Shown: positions 18,492-28,853 of the stretch, piece after piece
Layout of the letters: the number at the start of each line of letters is the position of its first letter
How positions within the stretch are numbered: position 1 is the stretch's first letter
Origin: Cohnella rhizosphaerae
GTDB lineage: Bacteria; Bacillota; Bacilli; Paenibacillales; Paenibacillaceae
Assembly (NCBI RefSeq): GCF_029525575.1
Contig: NZ_JAPDIA010000008.1
Location: forward strand, 930,001 to 994,000
DNA length: 64,000 bases
Direction of reading: 5' to 3'
Notes under the pieces: generated by a model
Told to the model about the DNA's origin: nothing
Seen by the model: only the letters and a program-made list of their open reading frames with translations
Database searches by the model: none
Made by a program: the position numbers and the translations under genes

Positions 18492-21426
18492 ATGACTACG
18501 GAATGGTTGGCGAAATGGATATGGAACGATGCCGCGGATGCGAGTCCGCGCAACGAATGGCGATGTTTCCGCAAAAATCTGCACTTTAACGAGCATCCGG
18601 TGGAAGCCGCTGTCATGCGCATTTCCGCCGACTCGCGATATGTACTTTATGTGAACGGGGAGCGGGTAGGCCGCGGTCCCGTTCGCTCCTGGCCTTCCGA
18701 ACAGGCTTACGATCAATACGACATCGCTTATTTGCTTCGCCCAGGTTCTGTTAATACGATAGCCATCGTCGTACTGCATTTTGGCATCCCTAATTTCTAT
18801 TATGTAAAGGGTCAGGGTGGATTGCTTGCGCAATTGGAAACGTATGGAGACGGCAAGCGTCTCGCGGTATACGGAACGGACGAGACGTGGAAAACGGTCC
18901 GTTACGCCGGTCAGGACCCGCGAGCTCCGCGAATGGCGTGCCAGCAAGCGTTCACGGAGCGGGTGGACGGCCGGCTGAGGGACGAGCGCTGGACGGAGCG
19001 GGGCTTCGACGATTCGGATTGGCAATATAGCAAGGTGCTCGGACCTGTCGGAACGTGGCCGTGGGACAGTCTGCAGGCGAGCGGGATTCCGCCGCTGACG
19101 GAAGAACCCGTGTATCCGGCGCGCGTCGAGTCGCTGGCGCGGGTCGTACCGGTCCGAAGGACCACCGTCATCGATGTACGCAATCATATGGTGCCGGAAA
19201 GCACCGCGCATGCCCATCTCGTCGGCTACACCGGATTCGTGGCGACATTGATCCGTGTTCCCGAGGGACCGGTCCATGCGACGCTTGGCTTTATCTTCTC
19301 GGCGGTCAATTTCGGCACATGCTGGATTGACGGCAAAGCTTTCGAAGAAGAAGATTTTCGCGGGGAAAAGCCTGCGCTTTTTTTTGGATCTCAATCTGGA
19401 ACCGGGAGACCATTTGTTCGTGATGGACGTGAGCGGGATGGAGCACGGCCGCGGGTTTCATATCGGACTGGACGGGGACGCCCCGCTCGATTGGGCATCT
19501 CCGCTCGCTGCCGGGACCGGCGCCGATTCCGCCTTTGTATCGATCGGCCCTTTCCATACCGTCAAGTTCATCGATCACGAACCGGGAGAAGAGCTGAATC
19601 TGAAAGGCGAAGAATATTTGCAGGTCCGCCGGAACATGAATTCCGGCACGCTTGCCGCAAGCATGGAATGGGTCGCGCCGATTCCTGTAAGCCTGGTCGC
19701 ACAAGACGACGTTTTTGCTTCCTGCATCTGGAAGAGAGAGGCGCGTCCGGTTACGGTTCCAGCAACTTTACAGCTGCTGGTCGCGCCCAACGGGGCGCCG
19801 GCTGAAATTCCGAGGTTCAAAGACGCGGATACGGAGATCGTCATCGATTTTGGAAGGGAGCTAAGCGGGTACATCGAATTCGAACTGACGGCTGAGGAAG
19901 GCACGGTCGTCGATTGCTACGGCTTCGAGTATATGCGGGCCGGCTGGCGGCAGGATACGCACAGCCTGGACAATACGTTACGCTACACGTGCCGGGCGGG
20001 CCGGCAGAGCTATTCGTCGCTGATTCGGCGGGGCATGCGCTACTTGATGTTGACGATCAGGCATCCTTCGGCGAGCGTCAAGCCCGTGAGATTGTTCGGC
20101 ATCTCCGTCATCCAAAGCCATTATCCGGTCGCCGATATCGGCCGGTTCCGGTGCTCCGATGCGCTGCTTAACGAAGTTTGGAAAATGAGCGCGTATACGA
20201 CAAAGCTTTGCATGGAGGATACGTTCGTCGATTGTCCAGCTTATGAACAAACTTTCTGGGTCGGCGACAGCCGAAACGAGGCGCTGATCGGCTACTACAC
20301 GTTCGGTGCCGAAGCTCTGGTCAAGCGCTGCCTTGAGCTCGTCCCCGGCTCCAGCGTACAAACGCCGCTGTATGCGGACCAACTGCCGGGCGGCCTGAGC
20401 AGCGTCATTCCCAATTGGACCTTTCTTTGGATAATCGCCTGCCAGGAATATTTCGAGCAAACCGGCGACGCGACCTTCGCTGCCCGGATTTGGCCGCATG
20501 TCCGTTTTACGCTGCGGCACTATGTGCTGAGGATCGACGCGCTTGGATTGCTGAATATGCGCGGCTGGAATTTCCTCGATTGGGCGCCGATCGATCAACC
20601 GGATGACGGCATCGTCACGCATCAGAACGTCTTCCTGCGCAAAGCGATGCTGGCCGCCAGCCGTTTGGCCATGGCCGCAGGATGCCTAGCCGAGGCCGAG
20701 GAATGGACCAGGCGGTCGTCGGAGCTCCGCAAGGCGATCAACCGCCATCTGTGGACCGAGGAAAACAACGCCTATGCCGATTGCATACATGCGGACGGAC
20801 GGATGTCGAATACTTACAGCATGCAAACGCAAGTCTCCGCCTATTTATGCGAGATGCCGGATTCGGACCGAGCAGCCGCAGTTGAAGGTTCGCTGATGCA
20901 GCCGCCTGTCGGATTTGTGCCGATCGGCAGTCCCTTTATGTCGTTTTTCTATTACGAAGCCATGGACAAGATCGGGCAACATCGTTGGATTGTGGACGAT
21001 ATTCGGCACCATTACGGCAATATGCTGGAACATGACGCGACGACCTGCTGGGAGATGTACCCGGCCCAAGAGGCAGCCGACGCCAAGCCGGCTGCTCCGA
21101 CTCGCAGCCATTGTCATGCCTGGTCCGCTGCGCCCGCTTATTTCCTCGGCGCGATCGTGCTTGGCGTTCGCCGAACGGCGCCAGGATGGAAGGAAGCAGT
21201 CATCGCGCCCCAGCCATGCGGATTAAGCTGGGCCAGCGGCGCCGTTCCGGTATTCGGCGGCGGACGGATCGACGTGTCCTGGCGAATCGACGAAGCCGCC
21301 GATCGGATTCACATTCGCGTGTCGGCTCCCGCTTCTCTTCGGTACGAGATTCGCTATCCCGCAGGATACGAAGGAAGCTGCGAGCGGATCGAAGTAACCG
21401 ATTATGCAACAGAGTGCATGGAATGA
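18492..21426 (+). CDS. Glycoside hydrolase family 78, alpha-L-rhamnosidase-like (one frameshift)
   Basis: The reconstructed length is 977 residues. N-terminal beta-sandwich domains (WLAKWIWND, FRKNLHFNE, YVNGERVGRGPVRSWP) are followed by an (alpha/alpha)6 barrel with DCPAYEQTFWVGDSRNE and WNFLDWAPID, and a C-terminal beta domain. These are typical of GH78, which releases alpha-L-rhamnose by inversion using a Glu general base. There is no signal peptide, so it acts on imported oligosaccharide in the cytoplasm. The break is at T8 19378-19385 and one T less repairs it. It follows the beta-helix gene and precedes the ABC transporter genes. Confidence 0.85.
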
Positions 21427-21521
21427 CAACACATTTGGATTGTTCGGCAGGCTCGAACTCCCTGAGAATGAGCTTAGATCGACCTACTTACCTACCGATA
21501 AAGAGGGGGACAACAAAAAAA

Positions 21522-23241
21522 GTGAATCGAAAAAAAAAGACGAATTAACCAGTATGCCGGATTGGCGCTTGTCGGCAGTTTGCTATTCGTAAACGCATGC
21601 AGCAGCAATAACGGCAACAGCAGTTCTCCGACCGGACAACCATCGGAATCGTCGGCTTCAACATCGGCATCGGCTTCTGGCAGCCAGGCTCCGGAGAAAG
21701 TCGACCCGATGGGAAAATTTGATCCGCCCATCACCATTACGACAGGACGCAACGAGCAAGGTATGCAGTTCGATTCGGGCCGCAGCATCGACAACAATGA
21801 AATATACGACAGGTATATGGCCGACCTCGGCATCCAGGTCAAAAATTCGTGGGTCGTCAACAATGCGGAAGCGTATACGAACAAGGCGAATATCTCGATC
21901 GCTTCCGGCGACATTCCGGATATTCTCGCAGTCAGCCCGCTGCAGCTGAAGAAGCTGGTTGAAGCGGATATGATCGAAGATCTAACGGACGTGTACAGCA
22001 AATACGCGACGCAAGAGCTGAAAGATCTGTTCATGGAAGACGGCGGCGTGGCGATGAAAGCCTCCAGTTACCAAGGCAAGCTGTACGCGCTGCCTATGAC
22101 TGTGAGCGCGATCGACGGTTCGGATGTGCTATGGGTCCGCAGCGACTGGATAAAGAAGCTCGGACTGAGCGATCCGAAATCGATGGACGACGTGTACAAA
22201 ATCGCCAAAGCGTTCGTCGAGCAAGACCCGGACGGCAATCAAAAAGCAGACACTTTCGGCATCGGGCTCTCGAAGGAGCTCAATACATCGGGAAGCCCCA
22301 GCATCGGCGGTTTCTTTAACGCCTTTCACGCCTATCCTGGCATTTGGGTGAAGGATGCGAACGGTCAGTTGTCGTACGGAAGCATCCAGCCGGAAATGAA
22401 GGACGCGATTCTCAAGCTGGCTGAAATGTATAAGGCAGGCATGATCGACAAGGAATTCGGCGTCAAGGACGTCAGCAAAGTGTATGAGTCGATCAATTCA
22501 GGTAAGGTCGGCCTGTTCTACGGCGATATGGCAGCCACCTTGTATGCCAATAACGGAACGAAGAAAAACGACCCTGGAGCGGACTGGAACGCATACCCGA
22601 TCCCGAGCGCCGACGAAACGCCGGCCAAAGTTTCGATGAACATGCCGATCACCGTCGTTTATGTCGTCAAGAAGGGTTTCAAAAATCCTGAAGCGCTTGT
22701 CAAGCTGATGAACTACTACAACGAAAAAAACTGGGTGAATCCGGATCCCACCATCTCCCAAAACCCCGAAACCGGCGTATTTTACTATCCCTACAATGTA
22801 GTGCAAGCGAGCAAGGTAATGAAAAACATCGACGCTCACCGCAAAGTGAAAGCCGCCTTGATCGCCAACGATCCGGCCGGACTCAACTCCGAAGAAAAGA
22901 TGTATTACGACAAAATCGATAAATGGCGCAAAGATCCGAGCTATGTGGAGGGCTGGATGTTCTACAAAGTGTTCGGCATGGATCATGCAGGACTCGAAGC
23001 GGTAGATAGCTACGTTGTGGGCAATCAGTTGCAGCAAACGACATTCCTGGGCGGGTCCACGCCGGCTATGTCGGAGAAAATGGCCACGCTGGATAAGATG
23101 GAAAAGGTCATGATGACCAAGATCATCCTCGGTTCCGGCGGCACCGAAGCGTTCGACAAGTTCGTTAGCGACTGGAAAAAGCTCGGCGGCGATCAGATCA
23201 CCAAAGAAGTCAACGAGTGGGCGGCGGCGGCCGGCCAATAG
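21522..23241 (+). CDS. Extracellular solute-binding lipoprotein of sugar ABC transporter 1 (one frameshift)
   Basis: The reconstructed length is 572 residues. The lipoprotein signal is VGSLLFVNAC with the lipidated Cys, then a Ser-rich linker and a family-1 solute-binding fold (IASGDIPDILAVS, KLYALPMTV). The open frame begins at a TTG inside the signal peptide; a proper basic N-region appears if GTG 21522 is used and one A is removed from the A9 run at 21530-21538. LplA-type size matches the LplB/YtcP permeases that follow. It captures an oligosaccharide at the cell surface. A stem-loop follows at 23290-23347. Confidence 0.88.
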
Positions 23242-23289
23242 ACCCGACAGGGCCGTTCCGGCGCAATCGCCATTCGCGCACATAATGAC

Positions 23290-23347
23290 AGCCGGCTCGA
23301 TTGAGGAAGAGGCCGCAAGTCGCGCGCTTCTTCCTCGCCTACCGGCT
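23290..23347 (+). promoter_or_regulatory. Intercistronic stem-loop between binding protein and permease genes
   Basis: Nested arms AGCCGG/CCGGCT (outer) and GAGGAAG/CTTCCTC (inner) form a hairpin without a T-tract. Such structures often stabilise the binding-protein part of the message, giving more binding protein than permease. Function is inferred. Confidence 0.5.
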
Positions 23348-23364
23348 TTAAGGTGGTAGTAAGG

Positions 23365-24263
23365 ATGACATTTGCAAAATGGAAAAGGAATTTGCCGCTT
23401 CACTTGATGCTCCTGCCCGGCGCGATTATGGTATTTCTGTTTAACTACGTTCCGCTTGCCGGTATTTCCATTGCGTTTCAACGCTTTATTCCCAATCGCG
23501 GACTATTCGGCTCCGAATGGATCGGCCTCGAAAATTTCAAGTATATGCTACAAATGCCCGACATCGGTCAAGTCATATGGAACACCGTATATATAGCCGT
23601 CATGAAGATCATTCTGAACCTGATTGTGCCGATTATCGCAGCGCTGCTGCTGAACGAAATGAGACACAAGCTGATGAGGCGTGGCGTTCAAACGCTGATT
23701 TATTTGCCGCACTTTCTGTCCTGGGTCATCCTGAGGCGGAATCATGATCGATATTTTATCGACGGAGGGGATATTCAACCGCGTCCTCGGCACCTTTGGC
23801 ATCGACCCGATCTTTTTTTTTGGGCAGCAACGACTGGTTCCCCTTTGCGATCGTCGTATCGGACGTCTGGAAGGAATTCGGATTCGCAACGATCATTTAT
23901 CTGGCGGCGCTGACCTCCATCGATCCTACGCAATATGAGGCGGCTTATGTCGACGGAGCGGGTCGCTGGAAGCAAACCTGGCACATTACGGTCCCGGGTA
24001 TCGCAACGACCATCCTGTTGCTTGCGGTACTGAGTCTCGGCAACATTTTGAACGCAGGCTTCGAACAGATCTTCATGCTTTACAGCCCGCAAGTCTACGA
24101 GTCCGGCGATATTCTCGATACCCTGGTTTACCGGATCGGATTCGTGGAGGCGCAATACAGCGTGTCTACGGCGGTCGGATTGTTCAAATCGGTCATAAGC
24201 CTTGTGTTAATCGTCACCTCCTACAGGCTTGCATACGTTTATGCCAATTACAGAATTTTTTAG
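23365..24263 (+). CDS. Sugar ABC transporter permease 1, LplB/YteP type (two frameshifts)
   Basis: The reconstructed length is 298 residues with six predicted membrane helices. The LplB-type start (LPLHLMLLPGAIMVFLFNY) and the permease EAA loop (YEAAYVDGAGRWKQTWHITVP) are clear. Breaks are near 23731-23740 (one base too many, after SWVIL) and at T9 23813-23821; removing one base at each gives a continuous frame. The ATG 23365 follows AAGGTGG by 8 nt; the upstream GTG is less likely. It forms the inner-membrane channel with the next gene. No ATPase gene is present here, so a shared MsmX-type ATPase elsewhere is expected. Confidence 0.87.
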
Positions 24264-24280
24264 GCAGAGGTGCTTGAAGC

Positions 24281-25159
24281 ATGATTGAATCGCGCTCGCT
24301 CTCCCGACGGCTGTTTATCGTCGCCAATTATTCGTTCATGACCGCGCTCGGCTTGGCGTGCATCTTGCCGTTCGTCCATATTTGGTCGATGTCGGTCAGC
24401 AGCGCCGGCGCGGTTTCGGCGGGATACGTGACGTTTTGGCCCATACAATTCAACATTGACGCTTACAGGTTCATTCTTAAAGAGCCTGCGTTTATACGCG
24501 CATTTTCTGTTTCGTTGGAACGCTTGCTGCTGGGCACCTTACTCGGCCTGACGCTGACGCTTTTCACGGCTTACCCGCTTTCGAAGGAATCGCTTGCCTT
24601 TCGATCGCGACCGGCGTATGTCTGGTATTTCATCGTGACGATGCTGATCGGCGGCGGCATGGTTCCTACCTACATGACGATCCGCAACTACGGCTTGCTC
24701 GATTCGATCTGGGCGCTTGTACTGCCGGGAGCGGTGGCCGTCTTTCATGTGGTGCTGCTGCTCAACTTCTTCCGCGGATTGCCGAAGCCGTTGGAGGAGT
24801 CGGCTTTTATCGACGGTGCGGGACATCTGACGATTCTGCTCCGTATCTACTTGCCGTTATCCATGCCGGCGATGGCGACGATCGCCCTGTTCACGATGGT
24901 CGGTCACTGGAATGCCTGGTTCGACGGTCTGCTTTACATGAACAAAACGGTTCATTATCCTTTGCAAACCTATTTGCAGTCGTTGATCGTGCAGCCGAAT
25001 ATTTTGCAGATTACGAACCTGAGCGCGTTTCTCGACGTGACCGAACGAACGGTTAAGGCGGCGCAGATCTTTGTCGGAACCTTGCCTATTCTGATCGTAT
25101 ATCCGTTTTTGCAGCGTTTTTTCATGAAAGGAATTGTGCTCGGAAGCGTTAAAGGGTAG
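24281..25159 (+). CDS. Sugar ABC transporter permease 2, YtcP/YesQ type
   Basis: 292 residues, intact, six hydrophobic helices. The EAA loop (LEESAFIDGAGHLTILLRIYLP) and the C-terminus FMKGIVLGSVKG are typical of YtcP-type permeases. It starts 17 nt after the first permease and completes the heterodimeric channel. It is probably co-transcribed with the downstream oxidoreductase. Confidence 0.92.
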   Translation: MIESRSLSRRLFIVANYSFMTALGLACILPFVHIWSMSVSSAGAVSAGYVTFWPIQFNIDAYRFILKEPAFIRAFSVSLERLLLGTLLGLTLTLFTAYPLSKESLAFRSRPAYVWYFIVTMLIGGGMVPTYMTIRNYGLLDSIWALVLPGAVAVFHVVLLLNFFRGLPKPLEESAFIDGAGHLTILLRIYLPLSMPAMATIALFTMVGHWNAWFDGLLYMNKTVHYPLQTYLQSLIVQPNILQITNLSAFLDVTERTVKAAQIFVGTLPILIVYPFLQRFFMKGIVLGSVKG

Positions 25160-25222
25160 CGCATTGCGACATTCGTCAGCTTGCCGGACGGCAAGAGGAG
25201 TATGGAACAAGGGAGAATGCAA

Positions 25223-26413
25223 ATGAGACTCGGCGTAATTGGTTATGGCACGAGAATCCGAAATATCGTCGAAGAGATCGTCCGGATCGAGCCTGCTTGC
25301 CGCGTGACTGCGATCGCCGATATTCGCAACGAAGCGATTCGCGCCGAACTGGCAGGAACGAGTATCGAAGAGCGTCAGCGGACGCGTTCCGAAGATATCG
25401 TCTACTTCGATACGCCGGAAGAAATGATCGGAGGGACGCAGCTGGACGGCATCCTGATCGGAACGCGCTGCTCGCTGCACGCGGATATGGCGATTCGCGC
25501 GCTCCCTAGCGGTATTCCGCTGTTCCTTGAGAAGCCTGTTGCGACGAACGAAGCCGATCTGTTGCGGCTGAAGGACGCTTTTGAACGATCGCGGTCGGAG
25601 GTCGTCGTTTCCTTCCCGTTGCGGGAAACCCCGCATGTCAGGCTGGCCAAAGAGATCGTCGAATCCGGACGAATCGGAACGATCGAGCATATGCAAGTCG
25701 CGAATAACGTGCCCTACGGCCATGTTTATTTTCAATATTGGTACAGGGACGAGCGGGAGACGGGCGGTCTGTTCCTGCAGAAGGCGACGCACGATTTCGA
25801 TTGCATCAATCATCTGCTCGGCATCCGGCCGACCGGAATCGCGGCGATGACATCGAAGCAGATCTTCAAGGGCGACAAGCCGGCTGGCTTGCGCTGCGAG
25901 GCCTGCGACGAGCGGCTGACCTGCCAGGACAGCGTGGTGCTCCGGCGTCAAAAAGGGGACGATCCGCACGGCGAGTATTGCGCGTATGCAGTCGACACCG
26001 GCAACGAGGATTCCGGCAGCGCGTTGATTCGCTACGAGACGGGGATGCACGCGTCTTATTCGCAAAATTTCTTTGCGCGGAAAAAGGCGGCAACGCGGCA
26101 TTACCGGCTGCTTGGCTACAAAGGGACGCTTGAATTCGATATTTACACGAATCAAATCAAAGTGTTCATGCACCATACCCATCGCGTGGAAACGTACGAT
26201 ATCGAACCAGGACCGGGCGGGCACGCCGGCGGCGACAACGCGCTTGCGATCAATTTTATTGATGTAATGCAAGGAAACAGCAAGTCGATTTTTCCGCTTC
26301 ACGATGGTCTGCTAAGTGCGTTGATGTGTTTGAATGCCAGGCGGTCAGCGGAGAACGGCCAGTTTCAAGCCATCGATGGGAACGCGCTAGGCCTTGCGAA
26401 TGTCCATGGGTGA
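25223..26413 (+). CDS. Gfo/Idh/MocA family oxidoreductase with Cys cluster
   Basis: 396 residues. The N-terminal NAD(P)-binding Rossmann fold (RLGVIGYGTRI) and EKPVATNEADL (catalytic-site Lys of the family) are followed by the Gfo/Idh alpha/beta domain with THDFDCINHLLG. A Cys set LRCEACDERLTC plus GEYCAYA in the C-terminal domain could bind zinc. The ATG 25223 is preferred because AAGGGAG lies 8 nt upstream. It likely oxidises or reduces a sugar hydroxyl or keto group in the pathway with the following PIG-L and dehydratase genes. The exact substrate is unknown. Confidence 0.85.
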   Translation: MRLGVIGYGTRIRNIVEEIVRIEPACRVTAIADIRNEAIRAELAGTSIEERQRTRSEDIVYFDTPEEMIGGTQLDGILIGTRCSLHADMAIRALPSGIPLFLEKPVATNEADLLRLKDAFERSRSEVVVSFPLRETPHVRLAKEIVESGRIGTIEHMQVANNVPYGHVYFQYWYRDERETGGLFLQKATHDFDCINHLLGIRPTGIAAMTSKQIFKGDKPAGLRCEACDERLTCQDSVVLRRQKGDDPHGEYCAYAVDTGNEDSGSALIRYETGMHASYSQNFFARKKAATRHYRLLGYKGTLEFDIYTNQIKVFMHHTHRVETYDIEPGPGGHAGGDNALAINFIDVMQGNSKSIFPLHDGLLSALMCLNARRSAENGQFQAIDGNALGLANVHG

Positions 26414-26445
26414 TATCGATAACCGAATCGGAAGCGAGGTCGGAC

Positions 26446-28056
26446 ATGCATATCCACTATAATATGAATCCGCAGCTGGTTATCAATGAGGCGGAGGTTC
26501 AGGAAACGCTTGATTTGTACAAACGAAGCGGAATCCGCACGATCTGGCTTTGGGGCTATTTTTTCGGCCGTTGGTGGGCGCCGATGGCGGATATGATCAA
26601 GGCCAAAGAAATTCTCCTTCGTAACGGTTTCGAGGTCGGCGTCGCGCAGGTACCGGTCGGTCATCCGGGCAACAGCCTGAATCCGGACGACGATACGCTC
26701 GACTTATCGATACCTTCGCGTTGGCGGTATCGCGTCGGCCGCGACGGGAAGCCCGTTTACTTTTGCGCCGATCTGGACGATACGATGCAGGGCGACAACG
26801 TCCGGGCGATCGAAATGCTGAGAGACGCGGGCTTCGAACAGATTTTTTACGACGACGATTTGCGACAAGGGAATTGGGGGCCGAGCATCGAGGGCTGCTT
26901 TTGCGACGATTGCTTGAAGGCGTACAACGAAGCTTATAATCGCCGATTATCGCGGGAGGCGCTCGTTCGGTCGCTGCCGGGGCCCGATGAGCCGGGCGAT
27001 TCTAATATCGCCCAGGAGTGGGTGGAATACCTCTGCGGCAAAATCAGCCGTTTGATGAACCGTTCGAACCTGCAAGGCGTCCGTATCGGCCTGCAAGTCA
27101 TGCATCTCGGCGACGAACGGCACGGCATCGACGTGCCCGGCATCAGGGACGCCAACCCGGGCTGCATGTTCCGGGTCGGCGAAGGACATTTCAACGACGC
27201 GGACTTCGGCAATCCGCAAGCGCGCGCCTACGACTTGTTTAGCGTCCTCCATTTTTTGAACCTCGTGCCTCGCGAGCAGGCATTCAGCGAAACGACCGTA
27301 TTCCCCCCCAGATCGCTAAGCCCTTCAAGTCTCGTATTCAAAGTCAAAATGGCGGTTGCCGCCGGAATTCCGAATATTTTTTTCATGAGCGGTACGTGGA
27401 TGATCGAGGAAGATTACTGGCAGGCATGGATCGACCGCAAACAAGCGATAGAACGAATTGCGGACGCGTACGAGCGCGTCGCCCGCGTTTTTCCCGTGCA
27501 TCAGGCATACGGAACGGAAGGAGCCCGCGGGGAACCGACGGAAGTACCGCAATCGGCTTTTTTATCCGGTATTCCGGTCAAGCCCATTCGAGGCCTGGAA
27601 GCGGAGAAAATCGCGGAAAAGGCAGAGATTCTGCTTTTTTTCGGAAAATACCGGATGACAGAGCCGTGGATCCGGTCGCTTTCCAACTATCGTACGATCA
27701 TTCTCGATCAAACCGCCGCCGCCTTCAATCAGGATCTGCTGTCCGGGCTCGCCGATGTTCCGATCGTCTATTGGGCGCACGCCGTCGGAACGAAACCGGC
27801 GGACGAGGAAGGTCGGCAATTGCGAGAGCTGATCGCATCGACAAACCCGCAGTTTCCCTATCTCTCGGAAGGCCTGAATATCGGCTTGATCTGGCTGCCG
27901 GAAAAAGAGGCGTTATTTCTTCTCAACATGCACGGTTCGCGAACGGTAGGAACGCTCCATTTGGATGGGCGGACGCATCGGGTCGAGCTGCCTGCCGACG
28001 CTTGCTTGCTGATGCGTCGAGAATCGAACGGCTCTTATGCGAGCGAGGAATGGTGA
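26446..28056 (+). CDS. Uncharacterised TIM-barrel-like protein with CxCxxC motif, copy A
   Basis: 536 residues, intact, no signal peptide. I do not recognise a named family. Features: an N-terminal segment ending in a barrel-like strand (IRTIWLWGYFFGR), GHPGNSLNPDD, FYDDDLRQGN, the cysteine motif EGCFCDDCLKAYNE, HLGDERHGIDVPGIRD, FRVGEGHFND, SETTVFPPR, and NIFFMSGTWM. A C-terminal alpha/beta and beta domain follows. The Cys motif and acidic strand ends resemble uncharacterised glycoside-hydrolase-like TIM barrels. A clear paralogue is at 50784-52387. Both lie beside PIG-L deacetylase and enolase-superfamily genes, suggesting a shared pathway. A hydrolase or lyase on a modified sugar is possible but not shown. 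Confidence 0.7.
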   Translation: MHIHYNMNPQLVINEAEVQETLDLYKRSGIRTIWLWGYFFGRWWAPMADMIKAKEILLRNGFEVGVAQVPVGHPGNSLNPDDDTLDLSIPSRWRYRVGRDGKPVYFCADLDDTMQGDNVRAIEMLRDAGFEQIFYDDDLRQGNWGPSIEGCFCDDCLKAYNEAYNRRLSREALVRSLPGPDEPGDSNIAQEWVEYLCGKISRLMNRSNLQGVRIGLQVMHLGDERHGIDVPGIRDANPGCMFRVGEGHFNDADFGNPQARAYDLFSVLHFLNLVPREQAFSETTVFPPRSLSPSSLVFKVKMAVAAGIPNIFFMSGTWMIEEDYWQAWIDRKQAIERIADAYERVARVFPVHQAYGTEGARGEPTEVPQSAFLSGIPVKPIRGLEAEKIAEKAEILLFFGKYRMTEPWIRSLSNYRTIILDQTAAAFNQDLLSGLADVPIVYWAHAVGTKPADEEGRQLRELIASTNPQFPYLSEGLNIGLIWLPEKEALFLLNMHGSRTVGTLHLDGRTHRVELPADACLLMRRESNGSYASEEW

Positions 28057-28125
28057 AACTTTACGTTTACGACAGTACGAAGTAATTGAGGTCGAACAAC
28101 CGTCGAAAAGGAGATGGGGCGCGTC

Positions 28126-28827
28126 ATGAAAATTTTAGCCGTAGGAGCGCATCCGGATGACGCAGAAGGGTTGTGCGGCGGTACGCTGGCCAAATATGCT
28201 GCGAGAGGCGATCAAGTGACCATCCTTGTCGCGACCAACGGGAATGTCGGCTCGCCCACGCTCTCAAGGGAGGAAATCGGCGCGATCCGCCGCAAAGAAG
28301 CGGAGCATGCCGCGGCGGTTATTGGCGCCGATCTCATCTGGCTCAATATCGACGACGAATTCTTGTTCCACGACAAGGAAACAAGATTGCTGTTCATCGA
28401 CGCGATCAGGCAGGCGCAGCCGGACGTCATGTTCGTGCACAGCACGAACGATTACCACCCCGATCATCGAATATGCGGCGAGATTGCCAGCGACTGCAGA
28501 ATACCGGCTACCGTCCGTTTGATCGAAACGGCTCATCCGCACCTGGATAAGGTGCCGCATGTATTTATTATGGACAACATCGGCTCGATCGGCTTCGATC
28601 CCGAGCTATACGTGGACATTACCGACGTCTTCGAAACGAAATGCCGCATGCAGCGCTGCCATGAAAGCCAGGACGCGTGGGTGCAGCATCTCTACGGCAT
28701 CGATATCGTCACGCATATGGCAAAGTCGGCAACGATGCGCGGGATGGCCATCGGCGTGAAATATGCCGAAGCCTTCCGCACGCTGCCGATGTATCCCGTT
28801 ACCGGCGGACCGCATCTACTTCCCTAA
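28126..28827 (+). CDS. PIG-L family deacetylase, copy A
   Basis: 233 residues. The zinc-site motif AHPDDAEG lies at residues 8-15 and NDYHPDHR further on, both typical of LmbE/PIG-L de-N-acetylases such as MshB and BshB, which remove acetyl from GlcNAc-type groups. The ATG 28126 aligns with the paralogue at 48881 and is preferred over ATG 28114, which is too close to AAAAGGAG. It lies between the TIM-barrel-like gene and the dehydratase gene, an arrangement partly repeated in the second island. The substrate is likely an N-acetylated sugar or glycoside. Confidence 0.9.
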   Translation: MKILAVGAHPDDAEGLCGGTLAKYAARGDQVTILVATNGNVGSPTLSREEIGAIRRKEAEHAAAVIGADLIWLNIDDEFLFHDKETRLLFIDAIRQAQPDVMFVHSTNDYHPDHRICGEIASDCRIPATVRLIETAHPHLDKVPHVFIMDNIGSIGFDPELYVDITDVFETKCRMQRCHESQDAWVQHLYGIDIVTHMAKSATMRGMAIGVKYAEAFRTLPMYPVTGGPHLLP

Positions 28828-28853
28828 AATCCCATTCACGGAGGTCAGGTTCA

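Noticed and set aside
24857..26302. Long minus-strand frame opposite the permease and Gfo/Idh genes
   Set aside because: A shadow of two well-supported plus-strand genes, with no domain of its own.
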